Assembly: GCA_017889705.1 (NCBI GenBank)
Contig: JAGGAB010000021.1
Span: 1 to 64,000 of the forward strand
From: Bacillota bacterium
GTDB lineage: Bacteria; Bacillota; Negativicutes; Sporomusales; Sporomusaceae
Reading direction: 5' to 3'
DNA: 64,000 nt
A program made the position numbers and the translations under genes. This document shows positions 34,096-42,490 of this stretch, in pieces; position 1 is the first letter of the stretch, and each line of letters begins with the position of its first letter. The notes under the pieces were generated by a model. The model had not been told where the DNA came from. It ran no database searches and saw only the letters and a list, made by a program, of their open reading frames with translations.

Positions 34096-35432
34096 TACTT
34101 AACCCCCAACCAGTAATCCACAAACAAGACATTAGACAACACGTAACCCAGTGGAACATTAATAATCACCCCGATTGCAAATGCGGCAAGCGGCTTCCAG
34201 CCAAATGACGTCAAATCTTTTAGCCTGGTGGTAAGGCCGATGCATAGAAAGGTCCAGGTAAAGGTCCAGCCGCGCAATGATTTAATCGGCCCGATAACCT
34301 CTTTGGTAAAGTTCGCGCCAAGTTTAGGATCAAGATAGGTCAGCACTAAGGTAGTAAATACCGACGCCGCCAAAAAACCGATAATGAATTTGGGAAAACG
34401 CACCCAAATCTCTTTGATGCTAACCTGGCTGGCTTCGGCGGCAGTCTTATTTTCCCAGCGCGTTACTGATAAGAAAGCAGCAAGCAATGCCCAAATACCT
34501 ACAAACATATCGCGCCCAACCACTTTCATTAGGGTAAAGGTCTTAACCGCCCGTTCATCACCCATGGCTTCGGCGGCTGCAAAGCCGGCCGCATCGGCAA
34601 ATTCCGAAGTCCCGATCCAGGCGCCGGCCGGCCCGGCTGCCAGCCCCAGCGATTTTGCCAGTGTCGGCAGTAAGAAGATCATGGCTACCGCCCAGATAAT
34701 AACCATGGAAATCGAGACCGAAACATGTTCCTTTTCTGCTCGGCAAGCACCACCGATAGCAATTGACGCCGACACTCCGCAGATTGAACCGCCTGCGGCC
34801 AAAGTAGCGCCAAAGCGACGGTCAAGTCCAAACAAGCGAGTAGCCGCATAGTAAATAGTTGCAAATGTCACTACTGCTACAATCGTTGCCTGTAGCATCG
34901 CCAGCGGTCCTGCCTGCATAATAACTGTAAACGGTAGAGTTGCGCCCATAAGCACAATCCCTGTTTTCACATAAAACTCAGTTCTAAGACCGGCCTGAAA
35001 CCACTGCGGCAATTTTATCGTATTGCTGATAATTAAACCAGTCAATAGTGCTAGCAGCGGCGTTTCCAACTGCCATTCCTTAAGGAATTTATTTGAACCC
35101 AGGATTGTTACAAAAATCGATAGTAAAAAAAGTGCAGAAAAACTTGTTAGATAATTGCCTGTTTTGTAACCCAATACTCTACCGGCTGCAGTGAACACAA
35201 CCGCAAAAAAGCTAAACAAAATTGCCACACCGGTTGCATTCTTAGATAAATACTCGGCGATTTTGCCGAAGTCACCAGCCCATCCGGGAATGTTGATCGC
35301 CATAGCAGCCAGCCATTTTGCCGAGCCGCCCAAAAAAGCTATTGTGCCGGTTAAAATAAGTCCTACAGCAATAATAATGGCCCAATAATCTTCTTTTTTG
35401 TACCAGGCATCCAGATAATTCTTTGTTGCCAT
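34095..35432 (-). CDS. YeiH-family putative sulfate/anion exporter
   Basis: A 445-aa membrane protein of the UPF0324/YeiH family with about ten or more TM segments. Family hallmarks include AGLRTEFYVKTGIVLMGATLP and the GGSICGVSASIAIGG re-entrant motif. The family is annotated as putative sulfate exporters, but transport is poorly proven. The neighbouring asrABC genes fit a sulfur theme. The ATG follows GGAAGTGGAG closely. Its leader contains a promoter, a hairpin terminator and a tiny MKCC frame, suggesting control by attenuation. Confidence 0.88.
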   Translation of the reverse strand: MATKNYLDAWYKKEDYWAIIIAVGLILTGTIAFLGGSAKWLAAMAINIPGWAGDFGKIAEYLSKNATGVAILFSFFAVVFTAAGRVLGYKTGNYLTSFSALFLLSIFVTILGSNKFLKEWQLETPLLALLTGLIISNTIKLPQWFQAGLRTEFYVKTGIVLMGATLPFTVIMQAGPLAMLQATIVAVVTFATIYYAATRLFGLDRRFGATLAAGGSICGVSASIAIGGACRAEKEHVSVSISMVIIWAVAMIFLLPTLAKSLGLAAGPAGAWIGTSEFADAAGFAAAEAMGDERAVKTFTLMKVVGRDMFVGIWALLAAFLSVTRWENKTAAEASQVSIKEIWVRFPKFIIGFLAASVFTTLVLTYLDPKLGANFTKEVIGPIKSLRGWTFTWTFLCIGLTTRLKDLTSFGWKPLAAFAIGVIINVPLGYVLSNVLFVDYWLGVK

Positions 35433-35477
35433 TTACTCCACTTCCTTTTTTCGATAATTAGCGCTAAATCCTTGGAA

Positions 35478-35492
35478 TCAGCAACACTTCAT
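35478..35492 (-). CDS. Possible leader peptide MKCC
   Basis: A four-codon frame, ATG AAG TGT TGC TGA, with an excellent ribosome site (TTGAGGAGG, 7 bp before the ATG), 45 bp upstream of the YeiH-family start. Two adjacent cysteine codons just before the stop are what a cysteine-sensing translational leader would look like. It is tiny and could be chance. Confidence 0.4.
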   Translation of the reverse strand: MKCC

Positions 35493-35507
35493 TTTCTCTA
35501 CCTCCTC

Positions 35508-35563
35508 AAGAAAAATAAAAAAGGCCAAAGTTTTCTCCCTTTCAGAAGAAAACTTTAGCCTTT
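35508..35563 (-). terminator. Hairpin terminator in the YeiH leader
   Basis: Arms AAAGGCCAAAGTTTTC / GAAAACTTTAGCCTTT (one mismatch) followed on the minus strand by TTTTTTATTTTTC. It can end the chemoreceptor transcript from upstream, but a strong promoter for the YeiH gene lies between that gene and this hairpin, so the YeiH transcript must pass through it. Confidence 0.88.
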
Positions 35564-35604
35564 GGTTAGTCCAATCAGCTTAGTTATTTATTATTGTTGT
35601 TCAG

Positions 35605-35633
35605 ATAATAGCATTTTGTGAGTACATTGTCAA
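35605..35633 (-). promoter_or_regulatory. Sigma-A promoter of the YeiH unit
   Basis: On the minus strand a perfect TTGACA, a 17-bp spacer and TATTAT. The predicted start lies about 35 nt before the hairpin terminator. Confidence 0.75.
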
Positions 35634-35655
35634 CAATAATAAAGACTCAATTCAA

Positions 35656-37614
35656 TTATATCTTAAACTGACGGATAGTTCCTTGCAGCTCCACTGCTAA
35701 GTTTGACAAAGCCTGACTGGAAGAAGAAATTTCATCCATGGCAGCTGATTGCTCTTCCGTAGCAGCCGATACGGTTTCGGCCTGTTGCGCCGTATGTTGA
35801 CTGACCTGATCGATGTCCCGGATAGAAGTAACAATTTGCTGACTTCCCTTAGCCATTTCCTGGATTGCCGATGTAATACCCTTAATTTGACTAAGCACTT
35901 CTCCCAGCTGACACGTAATATCATGGAAAGCCACACCCGCCGAATTTACCACTTCAGCGCCGACTCGCACTTCCTGAGAACCGGCAGTCATAGCAATTAC
36001 CGCTTGTTCAGTTTCGCTCTGTATTTCTGTAATAATCTCGCCAATCTGCTTTGCCGCCGCTTCCGACCCTTCAGCTAATTTCCTGACTTCTTCAGCCACA
36101 ACCGCAAATCCCCGGCCTTGCTCTCCCGCCCTGGCTGCCTCAATAGCGGCATTAAGTGCCAACAGATTGGTCTGGTTAGCAATTCCGGTAATCGTATTGA
36201 TGATTTCACCAATTTTCTTCGAATTGTCACCTAATAGAGCAACAATGTCAGCTGAACGTGAAACCACGTCTTCAATTTTCTCCATCTGGCTAACCGCTGC
36301 ATCCACTGATTTTTTACCTGTCGTAGCTGATTCCATTGTCCTGTCAGTCATATCGGCAACCTGACTGGCATTAGCAGCAATTTCTTCAATACTGGCAGAT
36401 ATCTCTTCAGTCACGGCAGCAGTGCTGTCTATGGCTTGATTCTGACGTTGCACACCCTCAGCCACATCGGTAATAGAATGAGCTACCTGATTTGTAGCTT
36501 GTGAACATTGTTCAGACACAGCAGTCAACTCTTCTGCGGAAGCAGCAACCTGTTCTGAGGACCGCATAATATTACTTACTATGCTTTGCAAGCCATGACG
36601 CATACTTTCCAGTGACTCAGCAAGATGGTTAATCTCGGCAACACCTTGTGTGGCAATAACTTGCCTTAAATTGCCGCCAGCCATTTGTTCAGCGGCAGCA
36701 GCCAGCAATTCGAGCGGCTTAACCATGTTTTTCACCACATAAATTGCCGCAATTCCCGCTAAAAGCACGGTAACAACTATCAAAACCAATGTAATTTCAA
36801 GGTTTTTTGTAATTACCGAAGTGATTTCCGACTTAGGCTGATAAGTCACCATGCCCCATCCCAGCATCTTCATGGGTGCAAACGCGACCAGAGAGGAGAT
36901 ACCTGTACTTGATACACCTTCAGTACTTCCAAGTTTACCACCCATAACTTCTTTAATATAGGGCAGCTCAGCCACATTTTCATTTTTGAGTACCCGTTCT
37001 TTCACCGGATGCGCAATCAGGGTTCCCTTGTTGTCAACAATATCAACATAGCCAGTCTGGCCAATCTTAATTTGCTCAGAAATATCAGCCAGCGCCTTAA
37101 GACTGACATCAGCAGCAAACACTCCTATAATTTGTCCAGCGGGATTTTTGATAGGGGTTGATATTGTGATTGTAGGCGCATTGGTAAACGCAGAAATATA
37201 AGTATCGGTAAAGTAGGTTGTGCCTTTCATTGCTTCCTTAAAATAGGCCCGGTCAGCCCGGTTTGCCAAATTTCCTGAGGTTCTAGCAATCTGCTGTCCA
37301 GTAACATCCATTACAAATATCAACTCAAACTGAGGATTCTTCTGCTGAATAGCCAGGATCATTTCCCGAATTTTAACCCCATCCATAGAATACGAAGTTG
37401 GTGAAACCGCCATGGCCTCCACCATACCTTTGACGTCAATCATGAACCTCTCAATTTCACTGGACAACTGACTTGCAATGGTTTGATTGTTCTCCAGCAT
37501 CTTACTCATAGTTGAGTTCACAGAAAGGTACATATTGACCGCACCTACCAAAGTGGCGGAAATAAAGGCGAATACTACTATTAACGCAATTAACCGTGCA
37601 TTCATACTCTTCAT
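35656..37614 (-). CDS. Methyl-accepting chemotaxis protein with dCache sensor
   Basis: A 652-aa chemoreceptor. TM1 is at about residues 8-30, a periplasmic double-Cache domain at about 35-275 ([17 protein letters not shown] and [10 protein letters not shown]), TM2 at about 280-300, HAMP at about 300-352, and a signalling domain to the end with the hairpin tip [22 protein letters not shown] (split) and [23 protein letters not shown] precedes the ATG by 7 bp. Ligand unknown; Cache domains bind small acids or amino acids. Confidence 0.95.
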   Translation of the reverse strand: MKSMNARLIALIVVFAFISATLVGAVNMYLSVNSTMSKMLENNQTIASQLSSEIERFMIDVKGMVEAMAVSPTSYSMDGVKIREMILAIQQKNPQFELIFVMDVTGQQIARTSGNLANRADRAYFKEAMKGTTYFTDTYISAFTNAPTITISTPIKNPAGQIIGVFAADVSLKALADISEQIKIGQTGYVDIVDNKGTLIAHPVKERVLKNENVAELPYIKEVMGGKLGSTEGVSSTGISSLVAFAPMKMLGWGMVTYQPKSEITSVITKNLEITLVLIVVTVLLAGIAAIYVVKNMVKPLELLAAAAEQMAGGNLRQVIATQGVAEINHLAESLESMRHGLQSIVSNIMRSSEQVAASAEELTAVSEQCSQATNQVAHSITDVAEGVQRQNQAIDSTAAVTEEISASIEEIAANASQVADMTDRTMESATTGKKSVDAAVSQMEKIEDVVSRSADIVALLGDNSKKIGEIINTITGIANQTNLLALNAAIEAARAGEQGRGFAVVAEEVRKLAEGSEAAAKQIGEIITEIQSETEQAVIAMTAGSQEVRVGAEVVNSAGVAFHDITCQLGEVLSQIKGITSAIQEMAKGSQQIVTSIRDIDQVSQHTAQQAETVSAATEEQSAAMDEISSSSQALSNLAVELQGTIRQFKI

Positions 37615-37856
37615 GGCGAAGCTCCTCCTAATCCTTTATTGCGAACAATGATTCGACAATATCTACCACTCATCCTCCAGTTCTATGTAAGATTTACATA
37701 ATATTTACATAAATTTTACATTATTTTTAATTCTAAAACCTTCCCAGCTTGGCCTACATGTTATACAGAAAGCACGGCTTACGCCGAGCGTTAGCGAAAG
37801 CACAATTCGATGTTGCCCTTATCCTGTTTTTAAGAAAGTTTTGCTTTCTGTTAGAA
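37615..37856. other. Upstream region of the chemoreceptor gene
   Basis: An AT-rich gap with no gene. A compact hairpin lies at about 37778-37803 (GCTTACGC / GCGAAAGC, one mismatch), and AGAAAG / CTTTCT at about 37830-37850. They could be leader structure; no known riboswitch is recognised. Confidence 0.4.
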
Positions 37857-37896
37857 AAACAAAAACCGCTCCTACCCTAAACCGGCAGAAGCGATC
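37857..37896 (-). terminator. Terminator of the unknown gene at 37931
   Basis: On the minus strand a 10-bp stem with two G-U pairs (CGCTTCTGCC / GGGTAGGAGCG region) is followed by GTTTTTGTTTTTC, about 35 bp past the stop codon. Confidence 0.75.
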
Positions 37897-37930
37897 TCTA
37901 AAATCTTACTTATAATACCTTATGACTTTT

Positions 37931-38257
37931 CTAATGTTTTACATCAAACAGAATTCTATAGGAAGCACCAATCTCGCCATCATTATACAACCACACCAAT
38001 GGCGAAACTCTTTTTTGCAGGTATCCCCAGTCAATTGTGGCTGCAACCACCCGCTCAAAATGGCAACAGGAAGAATCTTTAAACCGAAGTGCCACCTGCA
38101 GCGAACGGCTGGTATCGTCTTTTCTCAATTCATACTGTTCTAAAATTCTAGTATCCTCGTGTTCCTGCAGTTTACCGAAGAGTTGTACCTGACGACCAAG
38201 AGTATTTTCCAAAATTTCCTGGAGGCTGGAGTATACGCCGTCAAACCGCTCGTTCAT
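37931..38257 (-). CDS. Protein of unknown function
   Basis: A soluble protein of 108 aa (begins MNERFDGVYSSLQEILEN). It has charged helices in the first half and a strand-rich second half ending SYRILFDVKH. No known motif; an adjacent cysteine pair (SSCCHFERV) is the only unusual feature. The ATG at 38257 follows AGGTG by 6 bp. Monocistronic. Confidence 0.65.
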   Translation of the reverse strand: MNERFDGVYSSLQEILENTLGRQVQLFGKLQEHEDTRILEQYELRKDDTSRSLQVALRFKDSSCCHFERVVAATIDWGYLQKRVSPLVWLYNDGEIGASYRILFDVKH

Positions 38258-38337
38258 TAATACACCTGCTTTCAAAATGTTTCCCGTACAGGGTATGAGG
38301 ATGAGTGCACCAGAAATAATCCAAAATTTGGTCAACC

Positions 38338-38598
38338 TGTAAAATTATATGTATGACATAACTATATAAAAACTAAAAAAAAAGTGCAAGTAAAATTTAC
38401 TGAAATGTTAGAAAAATGTGTCTGAAATGTAAAATAAAACATCTGAGTTGGAATCTTAGTTTTTAATGTGATTTTCATGTTGCGCAAACTGCCGCTAATA
38501 CCATTAACCGCAAAGAATGAAATAAATAATACAGAACATCCCGTTTCTAGTAACATGCAGCGACCTGTAATGCTGCACTCCTGCCTTGCCGATAGATG
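38338..38598. other. Intergenic gap before the dehydrogenase gene
   Basis: AT-rich; no convincing gene on either strand. Minus-strand frames here lack ribosome sites and overlap the promoter of the next gene. Confidence 0.5.
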
Positions 38599-38627
38599 TT
38601 GACAGGCATATTGGGGAACAATATACT
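38599..38627 (+). promoter_or_regulatory. Sigma-A promoter of the dehydrogenase gene
   Basis: Perfect TTGACA, 17-bp spacer, TATACT. The predicted start leaves a leader of about 80 nt. Confidence 0.8.
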
Positions 38628-38715
38628 TAAAACCATAAATGAGACTAAGATTACTTCGTATAGCCCAATCTGGTTTAAAATTGTAAAATTGTCGGGAAAG
38701 CAAGGAGGGTATATT

Positions 38716-39669
38716 ATGAAAACAGTATTTCTTAATGTAGCTAAACTGGATTTTGACAACAAACTCAATTTTTCAAAAATCGCTAACCTAACTACTGTCA
38801 CCACTCATGCTGCCAGCAGCGACCAAGAGATTATCGACAGGGTTAGCGGCCAGAACATTGTCATCACCAAAGAACTGCCTGTGGGGGGCGATATCATTGC
38901 CCAGTTCCCGTCCTCTGTCAAACTTATCTGCGAAGCCGGCACCGGTTTTAACAATATTGACCTTGCCGCCGCCCGCGAAAAAGGCATCACGGTCTGCAAT
39001 GTTCCCGGCTACAGTACCGAGGCAGTTGCGCAGCTAGCAGTTACCTTTATGTTAAGCCTAAGCGCCTCACTGTCAAGACAGCAGGCTATGCTTCACCAGA
39101 AAGACTATACCAATTTTACTAAGCATCTCTCTGTACCCCATTTCGAAATCCAAAACAAAGTATTGGGCATCATCGGCTCAGGCAGTATTGGACAGCAAGT
39201 GATTAAAATTGCCCGCGCGCTTGGCATGAACATCCTAGTCTACAACAGAACTCCTAAAGTGTGGAGCGACCCTCAAATAAAATCAGTTTCTCTGGAAGAG
39301 TTATTTCGGCAAAGCGACTTTATTTCTCTTCACTGCCCACTGACCCCAGATACCAGACGGCTTGTAAACAAAGCCACGTTAGCACTCATGAAAGCCTCGG
39401 CTTTTGTGATTAATACGTCCCGGGGCGCACTTATCAACGAGCCTGATTTGATCGAAGCCCTGCAGCAAGGCCGAATTGCCGGCGCTGCCCTTGATGTCCA
39501 GGACCCCGAACCACCTGAACTCACTAATCCGCTGTTTTCTATGGCTAATGTCATCTTGACGCCGCACATTGGCTGGAAGCCTCTGGAGGCAAGACAGCGG
39601 CTCATTAACCTCCTGGCGGGAAATATTGAAGCTTATCTTCAAGGAAAACCCGTCAATGTGGTAAGTTAG
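38716..39669 (+). CDS. D-2-hydroxyacid dehydrogenase
   Basis: A 317-aa NAD-dependent dehydrogenase. The catalytic domain flanks a Rossmann domain with LGIIGSGSIGQQV. Catalytic residues are the Arg in NTSRGALINE, the Glu in VQDPEPPE and the His in LTPHIGW. The family reduces 2-keto acids or hydroxypyruvate/glyoxylate; substrate not predictable. The ATG at 38716 follows AAGGAGGG. Single gene with its own promoter and terminator. Confidence 0.93.
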   Translation: MKTVFLNVAKLDFDNKLNFSKIANLTTVTTHAASSDQEIIDRVSGQNIVITKELPVGGDIIAQFPSSVKLICEAGTGFNNIDLAAAREKGITVCNVPGYSTEAVAQLAVTFMLSLSASLSRQQAMLHQKDYTNFTKHLSVPHFEIQNKVLGIIGSGSIGQQVIKIARALGMNILVYNRTPKVWSDPQIKSVSLEELFRQSDFISLHCPLTPDTRRLVNKATLALMKASAFVINTSRGALINEPDLIEALQQGRIAGAALDVQDPEPPELTNPLFSMANVILTPHIGWKPLEARQRLINLLAGNIEAYLQGKPVNVVS

Positions 39670-39690
39670 ACAGATTCTCATAACAAACCA

Positions 39691-39735
39691 AAAGCAGCCG
39701 GCAAGGGAAATCCCTTTACCGGCTGCTGCTTTGTT
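39691..39735 (+). terminator. Dehydrogenase gene terminator
   Basis: Stem GCAGCCGG / CCGGCTGC with an inner AGGG/CCCT pairing, followed by TGCTTTGTT. Confidence 0.85.
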
Positions 39736-39784
39736 GGTATTTAGTTTTCAAGCACAACAGCCACTTGGCTGCTATCCCCAAAAA

Positions 39785-41644
39785 TCAAGGCGTAATTGTC
39801 GGATTGGTTTTTCCATACTCACAATAATTTTTAATCTCGGTATTCATGCCAACAGGCTCTTTCGTGCCCCACAGCTTGATCCATTTGCTGGCGCAATCAA
39901 TCAAGATTGCGGCTGTCAAGACGATCAGAACAACGCTGGCTGTACCGTTGATATTGCCAAGTGTGGTATTCATGTTAAAGTACATCATGGTGTTCTTGGC
40001 ACCGGCCGTAATAACGGTAACCGCTAGGAAGGTGCAAGGAGCCAAGGTTACCCAGGCATAATTTTTAACCGGGGCAATTTTCAAGATAATTGTGGTGCCA
40101 ATTGCCAAAGCAATGGTCGCCAGCAATTGGTTAGCAACACCGAACATTGGCCAGATGCTGCTGATATCACCACTATATACGAGATAACCCCAGCTGAAAG
40201 ATACAACAAAGCTGGCAAAGATTGAGCCAGGCATCCAGGTAGTTTCCTTCATTGGTGCATAGAGATAGGTGCCGATAACGTCTTGCAAAATATAACGAGC
40301 AACACGAGTGCCGGCATCAATGGTAGTCAGGATGAAGAGAGCTTCAAACATGATTGCGAATTGATACCAGTAATTCATCAGGTGGCTCATACCACCGATA
40401 CTGGAGAAGATGTGCGCCATACCAACAGCCAGTGAAACAGCGCCGCCAGGACGATGCGCTACATCCATACCAACTAAGGTAGATAATTGGGCTAACTCCA
40501 CAGTTGGGAATTCTTTAGCAATTTTAGCATATACAGGAGCTGCTGAATTGATGGCAAAGTAGTCGCCAGGTACCAGCACTACAGCTGCAATTAAAGCCAT
40601 AACCCCTACAAAGGCTTCAGTCAACATCGCTCCATAGCCGATAAGACGGGCTTCACTTTCTTTTTCCAGCATCTTAGGAGTAGTACCTGAGCTAATCAGA
40701 GCATGGAAGCCTGAGATAGCGCCGCAAGCGATGGTAATAAACACATACGGCCACCACGGGCCTGGAATGATAGGTCCGCCACCATCTACGAAGCGTGTAA
40801 TCATCGGGAACTGGACAGTCGGCTGTACAATCAGAATACCGATAGCCAGCAAACCAATTGTACCAATCTTCATGTACGAACTGAGATAGTCACGCGGTGC
40901 TAAGAGCAACCATACAGGCAAAGTTGCTGCAAAGAAACCATATACCGGCAGCATAACTGCCAGTTGTTTTTTGGTAAAGCTTAATGACTCAGCAAGAGAA
41001 CCCCACATCTGTCCAGGCATTACCCAGTGACCGGCAACAACAGCACCTAAAACCAGCAAAAAACCGGCCAGAGAAGCTGATTTGATAGATCCCGGGGAAA
41101 TTTTGAACATCCAGAGGCCAATCACGATAGCAATCGGAATTGTCATACCAATCGTGAACACACCCCACGGGTTTCCAAACAGGGCATTAACAATAACAAT
41201 GGATAAACCAGCCATAGCAAGAATAATGATGAACAAAATTGCAAGAGACGTGGTTACGCCGGCAACAGGTCCAACCTCACGCCGGGCGATAACAGATAAG
41301 GATTGGCCATTGTGTCTGATAGAAGCAAATAGAATAATAAAATCATGAACAGCACCGGCAAATACAGATCCCAAAAGAATCCACATAAAACCGGGGCCCC
41401 AACCCCACTGAGCTGCCAAGATCGGACCAACCAAAGGACCAGCTCCGGCAATAGCAGCAAAATGATGACCAAATAATACCCATTTGTTCATAGGAACAAA
41501 CTCATTTCCGTCGTTACAACGGTATGCAGGTGTTTGGTACTCGTCATTCAGCAGCAAAACTTTAGTAGCGATAAACGCGGAATAATAGCGATAAGCCAAT
41601 ACAAGCACGCAAGCTGCAACAATAAGAAGCATTATCGAATTCAT
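39785..41644 (-). CDS. cstA: CstA-family carbon starvation transporter
   Basis: A 619-aa membrane protein with about 16 TM segments. Family hallmarks are FGHHFAAIAGAGPLVGP, GSVFAGAVHDF, the GFHALISSGTTPK motif and FEALFILTTIDAGTRVARY (split). CstA/BtsT proteins import pyruvate and have also been linked to peptide uptake. GGAGA precedes the ATG. Single gene; a long, folded region lies upstream. Confidence 0.95.
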   Translation of the reverse strand: MNSIMLLIVAACVLVLAYRYYSAFIATKVLLLNDEYQTPAYRCNDGNEFVPMNKWVLFGHHFAAIAGAGPLVGPILAAQWGWGPGFMWILLGSVFAGAVHDFIILFASIRHNGQSLSVIARREVGPVAGVTTSLAILFIIILAMAGLSIVIVNALFGNPWGVFTIGMTIPIAIVIGLWMFKISPGSIKSASLAGFLLVLGAVVAGHWVMPGQMWGSLAESLSFTKKQLAVMLPVYGFFAATLPVWLLLAPRDYLSSYMKIGTIGLLAIGILIVQPTVQFPMITRFVDGGGPIIPGPWWPYVFITIACGAISGFHALISSGTTPKMLEKESEARLIGYGAMLTEAFVGVMALIAAVVLVPGDYFAINSAAPVYAKIAKEFPTVELAQLSTLVGMDVAHRPGGAVSLAVGMAHIFSSIGGMSHLMNYWYQFAIMFEALFILTTIDAGTRVARYILQDVIGTYLYAPMKETTWMPGSIFASFVVSFSWGYLVYSGDISSIWPMFGVANQLLATIALAIGTTIILKIAPVKNYAWVTLAPCTFLAVTVITAGAKNTMMYFNMNTTLGNINGTASVVLIVLTAAILIDCASKWIKLWGTKEPVGMNTEIKNYCEYGKTNPTITP

Positions 41645-41699
41645 AACAATCTCCTTTCCAAGCTTATTAGATTACATCCAGCCCAAAAACCGCACTCCT

Positions 41700-41892
41700 C
41701 CTCCCTTACTTTATTAATGGTATTTTCTTAATATTAGCTTAATTTTAAACAAAGAGCAATAAAGTACCAGTAAAATGTCGAAATCGCAAGGTGAAATGCA
41801 CTTACACCGGAATAAACGGAGACTACAACTTTTTAGTTAATTCACAGGCAGATAACTTATGGCCCTTGGCTATTCTGCTTTGATTGATCTCC
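41700..41892. other. Upstream region of cstA
   Basis: No gene seen. On the minus strand a weak TTGCGA, 17 bp, TACTTT could be a promoter near 41765-41795. Confidence 0.35.
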
Positions 41893-41987
41893 ATAAGAAA
41901 AGACTTGGTTTGTGCCAAGTCCCCCAGGACGCAGGTCGAAACCTTAGTCATTCTTATATCAACAGAGTTTTGTTATAAACTCTGTTA
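41893..41987. ncRNA. Folded element upstream of cstA
   Basis: ATAAGAA (41893) pairs with TTCTTAT (41951), enclosing GACTTGG / CCAAGTC, GTCC / GGAC and AGGT / ACCT hairpins in a branched layout. A separate hairpin AACAGAGTTT / AAACTCTGTT follows. It could be a leader RNA of cstA on the minus strand, but a terminator directly before it leaves little room for a promoter. Function unknown. Confidence 0.4.
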
Positions 41988-41989
41988 GA

Positions 41990-42043
41990 CAAAGAAAACA
42001 GCGGCCAGTTACGCAAATCTCATCTTAACTGACCGCTGTTTTT
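41990..42043 (-). terminator. Terminator of the gene at 42048
   Basis: Arms AAAACAGCGGCCAGTTA / TAACTGACCGCTGTTTT (one mismatch), with T runs on both strands. Confidence 0.92.
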
Positions 42044-42047
42044 GACA

Positions 42048-42362
42048 TTATCTATTTTCCACATCTACCACTTGCTTTAACCCTTCCACCAGCAATATCG
42101 AGGGATCGTTTAATAGCAAATCTTTTATCTGCTTCTTTTTATCCAGGTGCCGCCCGCTTGATATATCAATAGAAGTAGCCCCATTAGGCCGGAAATGAAA
42201 ATCCACAAAAAAGTCTATATCATCAACGGTTATTTCTACCCTATGGCGGTTACCGTCTACAGGAAGAAGAGCCGAAACCATAGACTTCTTATAATTCTCA
42301 GAACAATATTTCTTGATAGCCGGTACAATCAATTCTCTATTTAGCATCTTTTCTCGACTCAT
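42048..42362 (-). CDS. Protein of unknown function
   Basis: A 104-aa soluble protein starting MSREKMLNRELIVPAIKKY. A helical N-terminus is followed by strands rich in Asp and Phe (VEITVDDIDFFVDFHFRP). No family recognised. GGAGAGG precedes the ATG. Single gene. Confidence 0.65.
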   Translation of the reverse strand: MSREKMLNRELIVPAIKKYCSENYKKSMVSALLPVDGNRHRVEITVDDIDFFVDFHFRPNGATSIDISSGRHLDKKKQIKDLLLNDPSILLVEGLKQVVDVENR

Positions 42363-42384
42363 AGTATCCTCTCCGTTTCGACTA

Positions 42385-42420
42385 GAATTCAAGGGGCGTT
42401 AAAACGCCGTCTGAATTCAT
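42385..42420. repeat. Palindromic hairpin between two minus-strand genes
   Basis: GAATTCA-agg-GGCGT-taaa-ACGCC-gtc-TGAATTC, a two-tier inverted repeat. There is no T run beside it, so it is not a standard terminator. It may be an operator or a weak terminator for the CoA-disulfide reductase gene. Confidence 0.5.
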
Positions 42421-42490
42421 TCTCCGTTTATTAGCTATATATGCTTCCACTCGTATTGCTTCTTAAGAGAAAGCAAGTAGTTGCAAGCCG

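Noticed and set aside
38362-38804. Minus-strand frames upstream of the 2-hydroxyacid dehydrogenase
   Set aside because: They lack ribosome sites, are AT-rich junk in codon use, and cover a good plus-strand promoter.
41680-41715. Leader peptide before cstA (GTG CGG TTT TTG GGC TGG ATG TAA)
   Set aside because: It has a ribosome-like GGGAGG, but no repeated regulatory codons and no terminator downstream, so there is no support for a function.
41770-41800. Sigma-54 promoter before cstA (TGGTACTTTATTGCT)
   Set aside because: The GG-to-GC spacing is one base short (N9 instead of N10), and this spacing is strict.
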